This document shows positions 18,326-26,217 of a stretch of DNA of 64,000 bases, piece after piece. Where the stretch lies: the NCBI GenBank assembly GCA_963711465.1, contig CAVQEG010000001.1, forward strand, positions 1,736,001-1,800,000, in the 5' to 3' direction. Both the position numbers and the translations under genes were made by a program. Every line of letters starts with the position of its first letter. The first letter of the stretch is position 1. The notes beneath the pieces were generated by a model. It was not told the DNA's origin. It worked only from the letters and a program-made list of their open reading frames with translations, and searched no databases. This DNA comes from CAVQEG01 sp963711465. Its GTDB lineage: Bacteria > Bacteroidota > Ignavibacteria > OLB7.

Positions 18326-19897
18326 TCACCGCGCGACGACGCCGGGGTACTCCAGCCGGAAGAGACGGGTCCAGCCGGCGAATCCCCGAGGCATCGGAGC
18401 CGTGCGACGATCCAGCAACGTGAACTGCACGCCGTCGATGAGTGCGGTCGTGCGACTCGTATCGGCAAATACCTCGGTTGCCCGACTGAGTATCCCGTGC
18501 TTCAGAAACGGCCGGTAGTTCACCGCATCGTTGGCGATCCAGTACTCCGGGCGCTCGGCCCGCAGAAACGCCGCGATGTCACCCGTCACGAGGAACGGCG
18601 TCACCCGTCCGTCGGTGATGCCATCGAGACTCAGCAACCGCAGGTCGTGTCGCAGGAAGTAGCGGTCCTGGACCTCATAGGCGAGTACCGTTGCGTTCGG
18701 TTCCGCGATTCGATTGATCTCCTCGACCACGCCCTTCTCCATGATCTCGTCGAATCGGTAGCCGCGCGTCGCCTGTTCCAGCGACGTTCCGAGCACTGCG
18801 ACGGCCGGTTTGACGGCAAACAGACCCACGAGCAGCAGAAGCGCCACTGCCCATCTGCGCCCGGGTAGTGCCTCCCACCGTGTAAGCGCTCGGCCGACCG
18901 CGACGACCACGAATGGAGCCGTCGGAAGGAAGTACCGCGGCAGATCATTCGTCACCGGCGAGACGAACGTCAGCAGCACCGGGTAGAGGATGAGCGCCCC
19001 GATCGCCTCGACGACCAGCCACCGTCGCCCGCCATCCTGACGCATCAGATCGAGTCCGATGGCGGCGACCACCAGAGCGTAGAGGATCGATCCGACGTAG
19101 GCGATCGAATCTTTCGACAGGAACAGCGGCCCCGCGTGCGTCGCCATCTCGCGCAGTGCGAAGGCCCGGTTCTGACTCGACACCGAAATCGTCCCGAGCG
19201 TGATCCAGGAATAGCCGAAGTAGAGCGCTGACGGAATCGCGGCAAGCGCCGCGACCAGGAGCAGGCCCATGACCGCACGCGGTCTGCGAACTCCACCGAT
19301 GATGAACGCGAGGAACTGCAGGACGACGAGTACCACGGCGTCGGGACGCGTCAGCGGCATTGCTGCCCAGACGAGGGCAAGCGCAGCCAGCATTCGCACA
19401 TCCAGCCGACGATCGGAATGCCACACCTGCATCACCCGCAGTCCGAGGACGATCGAGAGTGCGACGAGAAGAACAATCAGTGAGGACTCGTAGATGAGCA
19501 CGCCGTAGACGGTCATCATTTCCACGACGTAGAGCGAGGCGAGCACCGCACCCGCGGCACGCCCCGCGACATTGGTGGCAGCCAGCGCTGTCGCGGCGAA
19601 GGCGGCGAGCGTCACCAGCAGCGCGAGGATCTTCGCACCGGTAACGCCAGCTCCCAGCGCATACGGAATCGCCAGGAGTACCGCCCAGAGCGGCGAGGTG
19701 CTTCCCGAGGAGAACGTTCCGGAATTGTAGCTGAAGAAATCGCCCGCTGCGATGTTGCGCGCATACGGCAGATAGATCGACGGATCGCCCCACCACGTCG
19801 ACCAGAGCATCGCCGCAGAGACGACGATCACGGCGATTCCGAGTGCGAGCAGCGACTGTACGAGCAGGCGACGGTGGCGGACGGCGAACGGGATCAT
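18326..19897 (-). CDS. Integral membrane GT-C-like glycosyltransferase
   Basis: The 523-residue protein has about ten transmembrane segments, starting at residue 13, and a soluble C-terminal third. The first periplasmic loop has GDPSIYLPYARNIAAGD, with acidic residues at the place expected for the catalytic metal site of GT-C enzymes (ArnT/PMT-like), and PLTRPDAVV appears later, as in family-39-type enzymes. These use polyprenyl-phosphate sugars to glycosylate lipids or proteins outside the membrane. The substrate cannot be told. Its start codon overlaps the stop of the upstream rhomboid gene by 4 bp (ATGA), so the two are coupled. Confidence 0.7.
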   Translation of the reverse strand: MIPFAVRHRRLLVQSLLALGIAVIVVSAAMLWSTWWGDPSIYLPYARNIAAGDFFSYNSGTFSSGSTSPLWAVLLAIPYALGAGVTGAKILALLVTLAAFAATALAATNVAGRAAGAVLASLYVVEMMTVYGVLIYESSLIVLLVALSIVLGLRVMQVWHSDRRLDVRMLAALALVWAAMPLTRPDAVVLVVLQFLAFIIGGVRRPRAVMGLLLVAALAAIPSALYFGYSWITLGTISVSSQNRAFALREMATHAGPLFLSKDSIAYVGSILYALVVAAIGLDLMRQDGGRRWLVVEAIGALILYPVLLTFVSPVTNDLPRYFLPTAPFVVVAVGRALTRWEALPGRRWAVALLLLVGLFAVKPAVAVLGTSLEQATRGYRFDEIMEKGVVEEINRIAEPNATVLAYEVQDRYFLRHDLRLLSLDGITDGRVTPFLVTGDIAAFLRAERPEYWIANDAVNYRPFLKHGILSRATEVFADTSRTTALIDGVQFTLLDRRTAPMPRGFAGWTRLFRLEYPGVVAR

Positions 19898-20514
19898 TTG
19901 AAGAGCCCGGCCTTGAAGAGTGCGACGATGTGGGCGATTACATCGGGAAAGGCGATGAGCGTGGCGATGACTCCTCCCAGCGCCCCGGCCAGATGCGCCT
20001 CGTGTCCGATGTTGTCCTGCCGCCCGCGCATCGCATAAATCGAGTAGCCGACGTAGAGGAATGCAAACACGAATGCCGGCATCGGCAGCAGAAAGAACAC
20101 GTAGAACATGGCCATCGGGTAGAACAGACAGAAGCTGAACACGATGCCCGAGATGGCGCCGGAGGCACCGATGGCCACGTACTCCGGCGTGTTGCGGAAC
20201 TTGACCAGCGGGTAGAGGTTGCCGACGATGAGACTCGCCAGGTAGATGATCAGAAACCGGTCCCCTCCCACCGTCGCCTCCAGTCCCGGTCCGAAGAAGT
20301 AGAGCGTCAGCATGTTGATGAACAGGTGACCCATGTTCGCATGGATCAGTCCGGCGGTGATCACCGCGTGGTACTGCCGCTCGTGCACCATGCGATACGG
20401 CTCCAGCGCCATCGCGCGCCAGAGATGCTGGTTGGAGAACGCCACCAGACTCGCCAGGACGGTCACCACCATGATGCTGAGCGAGGCGGGGGAGGACAGC
20501 AGGGACGGTTCCAT
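19894..20514 (-). CDS. Rhomboid family intramembrane serine protease
   Basis: The 206-residue protein has six hydrophobic segments and the full set of rhomboid motifs: HANMGHLFINM in the second helix, GASGAISG with the nucleophilic Ser in the fourth, and GHEAHLAGALGG with the catalytic His in the sixth. Rhomboids cut single-pass membrane proteins inside the bilayer. The ATG at 20514 is used; the open frame further upstream runs antisense through a tRNA gene and is spurious. It is translationally coupled to the GT-C-like gene, and the dead rhomboid homologue follows in the same direction. Confidence 0.92.
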   Translation of the reverse strand: MEPSLLSSPASLSIMVVTVLASLVAFSNQHLWRAMALEPYRMVHERQYHAVITAGLIHANMGHLFINMLTLYFFGPGLEATVGGDRFLIIYLASLIVGNLYPLVKFRNTPEYVAIGASGAISGIVFSFCLFYPMAMFYVFFLLPMPAFVFAFLYVGYSIYAMRGRQDNIGHEAHLAGALGGVIATLIAFPDVIAHIVALFKAGLFK

Positions 20515-20571
20515 AGCCGACCAATATACGATCGGTCGAACCCGGGCAGAACGCCTTGCAACACTTTCCAG

Positions 20572-20603
20572 TTGCAATGCCTTGGACCCCCGCCGTACCT
20601 TTG
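20572..20603 (+). promoter_or_regulatory. Promoter of the tRNA-Phe/tRNA-Pro unit (TTG-N21-TACCTTTG)
   Basis: TTG at 20572-20574 and TACCTTTG at 20596-20603 are separated by 21 bp, matching the Bacteroidota -33/-7 arrangement. tRNA-Phe starts 39 bp after the -7 box. The same combination with identical -7 sequence and spacer length recurs at 62660-62691. Confidence 0.7.
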
Positions 20604-20642
20604 GAATTCTTCCAGGGCGGACGAGCCCCACCTGGACGTTCA

Positions 20643-20715
20643 GGTCAGGTAGCTCAGTTGGTAGAGCAATGGACTGAAAATCCATGTGTCGGGGGTTCGA
20701 CTCCCTCCCTGACCA
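20643..20715 (+). tRNA. tRNA-Phe (anticodon GAA)
   Basis: A 73-nt cloverleaf can be folded: acceptor GGTCAGG/CCTGACC, D-stem GCTC/GAGC, anticodon stem ATGGA/TCCAT around the loop CTGAAAA (anticodon GAA), and a T-arm with loop TTCGACT and one G-U pair. The discriminator is A. The CCA end is not encoded (ACG follows), so it must be added by CCA-adding enzyme. Confidence 0.95.
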
Positions 20716-20756
20716 CGCAAGTCTCGGGTCTCGTGCCCGGGAAGACCACGACAGTT

Positions 20757-20830
<74 letters not shown>

Positions 20831-20836
20831 CAGATG

Positions 20837-20878
20837 AAACGCCCAGGCAGCCTGCTGCCGGGGCGTTTGTCGTTTCCA
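20837..20878 (+). terminator. Rho-independent terminator after the tRNA pair
   Basis: AAACGCCC pairs with GGGCGTTT (20861-20868), with an inner helix GGCAG/CTGCC, and a GTCGTTT stretch follows. It starts 6 bp after tRNA-Pro and closes the tRNA unit. Confidence 0.8.
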
Positions 20879-20923
20879 GCCCTGCGGTTCACACACCTGC
20901 CAATTCCGCAACCGACACACCGG

Positions 20924-21862
20924 ATGTCCTCCCTGATTCCACCGCCGCTCCGCCCCGGCGACTGCATCGGTATCGTTGCTCCCAGTTCCCCGCAACGCGA
21001 TGACGATCGTCTGCGTCGGGGAATCCGCTACCTCGAGTCTCGTGGCTACCGCGTGCGCGAGGGCGCGTCGTTGTGGAACCGCTACGGGTATCTCGCCGGT
21101 CGCGACCGGGAGCGTGCCGACGATTTCAACGCGATGCTTCGCGATCCCGACGTTCGCATGATCATCGCCGGACGCGGCGGCTACGGCGCGACCCGCATAC
21201 TCGACCGTCTGGAATTCGACCTGCTCCGCCATGACCCGAAGATCGTGGTGGGATTCAGCGACGTGACGGCCATCAACTGTGCCTCGCTCGCCCTCGCCGA
21301 CGTTGTGACGTTTTCCGGTGCGATGCCCGGAGTGGACTTCTGGCAGGACGACATCGATGCGTTCGCCGAACGGAGTTTCTGGACGGCGGTGACATCGGCC
21401 GAACCACTCGGGCCGATCGTTCAGCCCGAATCCCACCAGCTGACTCCATTGCGCGACGGTGTCGCCCGCGGTCGCCTGATTCCCGCGAACCTCACGCTGC
21501 TCACCGCGTTGCTCGGTACGCCGTACCTGCCCGACCTGGCAGGGGCGATTCTGCTCATCGAAGAGATCGGTGAGGAGACATACCGGCTCGACCGCCACCT
21601 CTCACAGCTCGACAACGCAGGCGTGCTGCGATCGATCGCGGGATTGGCGTTCGGCGCGTTCACCGGTACCGAACCGAAGCGCGTGTCGGTCGATCCCCTT
21701 CCCCTCGATGCGGTTCTTAGCCACTACCTCGACCGTGCCGGCGTTCCCGCCGTGGGAGGGATTCTCTACGGTCACATCGACACGAAGCTGACCCTGCCGG
21801 TCGGGGCACCCGCAATGATCGATGGCAGTCGGGGTGAGTTGGTGGTTGGTCGGGACGCCTGA
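20924..21862 (+). CDS. ldcA: LD-carboxypeptidase (peptidase S66)
   Basis: The 312-residue enzyme removes the terminal D-Ala from muropeptide tetrapeptides during peptidoglycan recycling. It starts LRPGDCIGIVAPSSP, has AGRGGYGATRIL and the nucleophile motif VVGFSDVTAIN, and ends with the Glu and His parts of the triad (LLIEEIGEE; LYGHIDTKL). The ATG at 20924 is chosen; the upstream open frame runs through the tRNA terminator. No signal peptide is present, in line with a cytoplasmic recycling enzyme. It stands alone after the tRNA unit. Confidence 0.92.
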   Translation: MSSLIPPPLRPGDCIGIVAPSSPQRDDDRLRRGIRYLESRGYRVREGASLWNRYGYLAGRDRERADDFNAMLRDPDVRMIIAGRGGYGATRILDRLEFDLLRHDPKIVVGFSDVTAINCASLALADVVTFSGAMPGVDFWQDDIDAFAERSFWTAVTSAEPLGPIVQPESHQLTPLRDGVARGRLIPANLTLLTALLGTPYLPDLAGAILLIEEIGEETYRLDRHLSQLDNAGVLRSIAGLAFGAFTGTEPKRVSVDPLPLDAVLSHYLDRAGVPAVGGILYGHIDTKLTLPVGAPAMIDGSRGELVVGRDA

Positions 21863-22015
21863 GCCGCGAAGCGCGAACCTGAGCATTTCGCCGGTAGAAC
21901 ACGACCAATTCGATTCACCGGAAGCCGCACAGCGCAGCCCGGCACACCAAGCGGCCTCCGCCTTGGCGATCTCCGCGTCCCGGCCGCGTCGGCCGGCCCC
22001 TGCGATCTTGGCGGC

Positions 22016-23701
22016 CTACGCCTTCATCCGCGCGCCTTCGTCCTCGACGGTGAAAATCCATGCTACCAGCTTGCCGGCAGGCATCGCGTCGAAGCATTCC
22101 CAGTGATCCCGGGTGAACTGGAACTGGCTCGACGTGTCCGTCTCGGGGACGTCCTCGGTTTCGGCGATGATGCGCTCGACCCTCCGCTGCCAAGCTGCTA
22201 TGTTCTCCTCCCGAAGGTCCACCCACCCCTGCGCCGCCCACGCATTGACCGATTCGTCGTTAACCGCCAGTTCGTCCGATCCCCGGTATGGCGGAATCTT
22301 GATTGCCTCACCGCGCAACAGCGTCCGTCCGTCCGGAAGCAGAATCGGTATGCCGATCGAAATGATCCGGCTGCGCAGATCGCGATTCGTCGTGACGATC
22401 GTCTCCGCGGCAGACGCCACCTTGGAACTGACACCCTCGACGAGATTCTTCATCGACCCGCAGACCAGACCGAGAATGTGCGCCTCGAACAGCAGCTTCG
22501 ACAGTCGCGGTGGGCCGAGCATCTCGAATGCCACCGAAGTCGTGTCGTTCTCCTTCTCAAGCCGGCGGAGCCGCTCGACAGCGCGCGAGCGCAGGTAGCC
22601 GCCCCGATAGGTCGGGCCGTACACAGCAGAGTCGAGGGCGTTGACGATGTCGTGACCCGAATTGCCGCCCTTGAGTTCGAAGACCACTGCCTCGGCGATT
22701 TCCTCCGGCGTGATCATCTCCATCTGCCCGAGAGAGGTGATCGCCTCGAATTCCCCCTTCGAAAAAATTCCGTTCTCTCCGGTGTCGATAAATGGAGCAG
22801 TAAGCGTCCGTCCAAGCGGTTCGGCGACACCCTCGTGTCTGAGCTTCAGCGTTCCATCGAGGTCGATGCCCTTCGGTCCGCAATCGACCAGCTCAATGGG
22901 ATTGCCACGACGCAGGACCTCACCGTATTCGATTCGCTTCCAGGCGATGGTGGCCGTCGGCTTGATTTCCTTGATCACCGGGCCATCCGGCGTCCGTCCG
23001 GCGAGGAACAGCAGCAGCGTGTGGGCACCGGCGACCGACGACTTGCTCAGCAGCACGCGAGAGGGTCGTTCTTCGGAATGCGTGTACGGAATGTTGAGCC
23101 CCATACCGCCGGAGCCTGCGGTACCGATCTTCACGTATATCCTGGTGTTGGCATCGAGCAGACCGCGATGCAGGATCTGCACGTGACGGATGAGTTGCGG
23201 GATATAGAGACTCGCCAGCAGACGCTCGACGATTTCACGTTCGTCGCGACCCGAATCGAACGCACCGAGGACGTTGCGTGCAGAGGTGTAGACGTCCTGA
23301 TAGGCGATGGCCGTGGCAGTATTGATGCAGTCGATGACGGCGTCGGGTCGGTGCTCGCCGAGCAGCTGATAGAGTGCCGAGGCCTCGAGATGATCCTCCG
23401 AAAGGTCGTCGACGATGTCATCGATCAGACGGCGCCGCACCTCCGGCTGGGCAAGGAGCTCCTCGCGGGACTGACTGCGTTCATCAAACCGGCCGAAGAT
23501 GTTGCCCCACCATGGCACGAACGTTGTCCCGGTGGCGGGGTATTCACTGGCCAGTGCCGCGACGGCCTCGCGGGCTTCGGTTTCACGGAGGGAGGTGACG
23601 ATCAGACGGGCTGGCGACTCGGCAATGAGACGTCGGCAGACCGACGAGCCGACGAGTCCCCACCCGCCGAGCACAACGATCGACTTTCCGGCGATGTCCA
23701 T
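22016..23701 (-). CDS. Large Rossmann-fold oxidoreductase/epimerase-like protein, function unknown
   Basis: The 561-residue cytoplasmic protein begins VVLGGWGLVGSSVCRRL, a GxxGxxG-type dinucleotide-binding turn as in short-chain dehydrogenases and sugar epimerases. About residues 100-230 resemble that fold (DAVIDCINTATAIAYQD; LLDANTRIYVKIGTAGSGGMG). The second half has no clear match and includes a YGPTYRGGYLRSRAVERLRR stretch. It is twice the usual size of the family, and the catalytic Tyr-x-x-x-Lys is not evident. The start ATG at 23701 is well placed for the Rossmann motif. Product and substrate are unknown. Confidence 0.65.
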   Translation of the reverse strand: MDIAGKSIVVLGGWGLVGSSVCRRLIAESPARLIVTSLRETEAREAVAALASEYPATGTTFVPWWGNIFGRFDERSQSREELLAQPEVRRRLIDDIVDDLSEDHLEASALYQLLGEHRPDAVIDCINTATAIAYQDVYTSARNVLGAFDSGRDEREIVERLLASLYIPQLIRHVQILHRGLLDANTRIYVKIGTAGSGGMGLNIPYTHSEERPSRVLLSKSSVAGAHTLLLFLAGRTPDGPVIKEIKPTATIAWKRIEYGEVLRRGNPIELVDCGPKGIDLDGTLKLRHEGVAEPLGRTLTAPFIDTGENGIFSKGEFEAITSLGQMEMITPEEIAEAVVFELKGGNSGHDIVNALDSAVYGPTYRGGYLRSRAVERLRRLEKENDTTSVAFEMLGPPRLSKLLFEAHILGLVCGSMKNLVEGVSSKVASAAETIVTTNRDLRSRIISIGIPILLPDGRTLLRGEAIKIPPYRGSDELAVNDESVNAWAAQGWVDLREENIAAWQRRVERIIAETEDVPETDTSSQFQFTRDHWECFDAMPAGKLVAWIFTVEDEGARMKA

Positions 23702-24092
23702 GGGGTAGGCGAATCAGGCAGAGCCAGCAGAGTGGCTGCGGTTGAATGTGATGCGGTGAGTTCCGACGTGGCATCCCGGCAGGTCGGTCCGGGGAATGCC
23801 GAACGAAGTGTTCAATCGGACAGAGTCCATGAACATAGCGAAAACGGGATGACCGGCGAAGGTGGCCGCGACGCTGGCAGCGACACGACCGGTTTCCCGA
23901 AATGCGCGAATCTTGCGTATAATCGTGTCTTGACCTCCGACCGGAACCGGGTCGGGGGATGGCTGTACCAACTGCTCATCTGGCAAAATCGAGCGCTTGT
24001 GCATCCTGTCGAGCATCCTCGACGGGCGCCTCAGCCACCCCCGCAACGCACGTCCTGCGCGGTCGATTCATCAGAAACCTTGGAGAACCACT
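23702..24092. other. Intergenic region upstream of the first secreted propeller protein
   Basis: No gene is supported in these 391 bp. A TATAAT hexamer at 23918-23923 has no convincing partner element. GACCGGAACCGGGTC near 23939 and GTCGAGCATCCTCGAC near 24007 can form small hairpins. A GGAG ribosome-binding site at 24081 serves the downstream gene. Confidence 0.5.
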
Positions 24093-26006
24093 ATGCGCCT
24101 TTCTGGTCTACTTGTTCCATTGGTGGCCCTTGCGTGCGCTACGGCACCGTCGCTAGCGCAGCAGCAGGTCGGCGAGATCTCGACGAGTCGCACACTCGGC
24201 GCCGCGCGACCGCAAGCCATCAACGACGGCGTGGTCGGCAATGCAGCCATTGGCCACGTGTTGCTTCCCAACGGCACCGCAGGCGTCGCATCGTCTGCCG
24301 AGTATACGATCATCGACTCCGTGCAGAACGGGTTCTCGTACTACACGCTGAACCAGCAGCCGTTCACCTACGATCCTGCTTCGAACCTGTACGTGACCAT
24401 CAAGCGTGCCGGCGCAACCGACGAAAGCTCGGGTAACGTCTACCTTCGCGTCTCCAGCGACGGAGGTGCGACGTGGATGCCCGCGATCGGGCCGCTGCAC
24501 GACGAAACGAATGAGGGTGGGCCCGGTCGCTATCCGTCGGTGGCGCTTGCCAACCAGGGCGGAACATCGGACCTCAGCTCGATCTATGCCGTCTACATGT
24601 TCCCCGCACTTACGCCCTCCGTCGCCTTCGGCAACATGGTGTTCGGCATCATCACACTCGACGGACAGATCCACTTTACGCTGCCGTTCAGCACCGGTAT
24701 CAACGGCAACCTGTGGGGATCGTCCTCGGGCCTGACGATCACAAACGACAACATGGGTGCAATCGGTGCGGGTGCTCTCGACGGAGACAACTTCGGTGTC
24801 GTGTCGGTCGATCTTGAGACGGGCGATCTCGCACCGCAGGTGCCGGCATCGCTCGATGCCGCCAACTTCCGTCCCGGCACCTCGACCGGTCGATACAGCA
24901 GCCTCTGTGGTGTCGATAACGACGGAGCCGACGGTGCCTACATCGGAGTGGTCGGCATGTCGCCCGACACCGCTACGCTCCGTGTGGCCTTCACCAAATC
25001 GACCGACAAGGGAACCACGTGGTCGGATCTCACCTGGTGCCCGCTGTCGCTCATACCGGATTACGCCGCCAGTCTTGAACTCGACCCGGCCAACTCGAAC
25101 AACATCACCTATGACTGCGGATTCACAGTCATGGGACCCGATCATTTCAGCTACCTGACGCCGTTCTACTCGACGACACCCGACACCGTCACCGCCGCCA
25201 GTCAACTGATCGAGATCGAGTATGACCACGGAAACTGGTCGATTCACAAGGTGGCAGACATCCAGCCGTTCGTCTCGATCTTCTTCCATTCAGCCGATGA
25301 GGAGACCAATGGCGGCACGGCGAGTCAGACCGCCATGGAGAACCAGATCGTGCGCACCGCGAGCCGCAATGCAGTGGTTGCCAAGTGGTGGAATTTCGTC
25401 ACCTACATCTCCTCGACCGACATTACCGGCGACGGCCTGGCTCCTGATACGCTGACTGCGTCCGACATCTTCGTGTCGGGTCGCACCATGTCCAGCGGCT
25501 GGACGAATCCCCAGAACGTGACCGACAACCTCTTCTTCGACAAGCTGTCGTGGATTTCCAACATCATTCCCGACGGCGCGCAGTCGATACCGATGCTGCT
25601 GTCACAGACGATTCCCGACGGCACCGAGACGAACGATTCGATCAATCAGTATCGTCAGCGCCTGGTCTACCAGCCGCAGTACATCGTCGAGACGCCAGTG
25701 TCGATGGACAACGTGCTGTCGGTCCAGTCGCCGACCGCGTCGAACGAGGCGATCACCGTAGCGGCGTATCCCAATCCGACGACCGACAGGGTGAACGTGC
25801 GCTATACACTCCCGCAGGCCGGGGACGTCTCCGTCGACGTGTTCAGCGTCACCGGAGAGCGCGTGCTTTCGCTCAGGAGCAGTGCCGTAATCGCCGGGCA
25901 GCACGCGTTGCCACTCGACGTGACGCGGTTCCCTGCCGGCAGCTACTACTGTCGAATTTCGAGTAACGGCGCGAGCACCGATGTGATGTTCAACGTCGTC
26001 CGCTGA
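24093..26006 (+). CDS. Secreted sialidase-like (BNR) protein with type IX sorting domain
   Basis: The 637-residue protein has a signal peptide (MRLSGLLVPLVALACATAPS, cleavage near SLAQ). Asp-box/BNR-type motifs (VSSDGGATWMP; STDKGTTWSDL) point to a beta-propeller body. The last 80 residues, from AYPNPTTDRVNVRYTLP through FPAGSYYCRISSNG, are a Por/type IX secretion sorting domain, which in Bacteroidota directs export across the outer membrane and then surface attachment. The ATG at 24093 with GGAG 12 bp upstream is used; an upstream TTG would displace the signal peptide. Whether it binds or cleaves a glycan is not evident. A similar protein is encoded next. Confidence 0.8.
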   Translation: MRLSGLLVPLVALACATAPSLAQQQVGEISTSRTLGAARPQAINDGVVGNAAIGHVLLPNGTAGVASSAEYTIIDSVQNGFSYYTLNQQPFTYDPASNLYVTIKRAGATDESSGNVYLRVSSDGGATWMPAIGPLHDETNEGGPGRYPSVALANQGGTSDLSSIYAVYMFPALTPSVAFGNMVFGIITLDGQIHFTLPFSTGINGNLWGSSSGLTITNDNMGAIGAGALDGDNFGVVSVDLETGDLAPQVPASLDAANFRPGTSTGRYSSLCGVDNDGADGAYIGVVGMSPDTATLRVAFTKSTDKGTTWSDLTWCPLSLIPDYAASLELDPANSNNITYDCGFTVMGPDHFSYLTPFYSTTPDTVTAASQLIEIEYDHGNWSIHKVADIQPFVSIFFHSADEETNGGTASQTAMENQIVRTASRNAVVAKWWNFVTYISSTDITGDGLAPDTLTASDIFVSGRTMSSGWTNPQNVTDNLFFDKLSWISNIIPDGAQSIPMLLSQTIPDGTETNDSINQYRQRLVYQPQYIVETPVSMDNVLSVQSPTASNEAITVAAYPNPTTDRVNVRYTLPQAGDVSVDVFSVTGERVLSLRSSAVIAGQHALPLDVTRFPAGSYYCRISSNGASTDVMFNVVR

Positions 26007-26030
26007 TTCATTGGCGCAACCTGCGCACAT

Positions 26031-26068
26031 CGACGGCCCCTTCGGTTGATCCTCCGAAGGGGCCGTCG
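26031..26068 (+). terminator. Strong hairpin after the first propeller gene
   Basis: CGACGGCCCCTTCGG pairs perfectly with CCGAAGGGGCCGTCG around an 8-nt loop, 24 bp past the stop. No T-run follows, so it may act as an mRNA-end structure or a weak terminator. Confidence 0.6.
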
Positions 26069-26097
26069 TCACGTCCGGGTGCTTCCCGAGGATCGAA

Positions 26098-26128
26098 TTG
26101 GCCCAACCCCCGCGAGGTGATATGTTTG
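26098..26128 (+). promoter_or_regulatory. Promoter of the second propeller gene (TTG-N20-TATGTTTG)
   Basis: TTG at 26098-26100 and TATGTTTG at 26121-26128 are 20 bp apart; the -7 box matches TAnnTTTG exactly. It follows the hairpin of the previous gene and lies about 90 bp before the ATG, so the two propeller genes are probably expressed separately. Confidence 0.65.
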
Positions 26129-26217
26129 CTCGACGCTGACCTCTGCCTCGCCCGCAACCCCTTCCGACGAATCACCCGTCCTCGACAACCTTCCCCAACT
26201 CATTGGAGAATTCGACT

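Noticed and set aside
23918..23923. TATAAT as a sigma-70-type -10 box for the first propeller gene
   Set aside because: No -35 or -33 partner at a suitable distance was seen, and other promoters in the window follow the Bacteroidota pattern. It may be chance.
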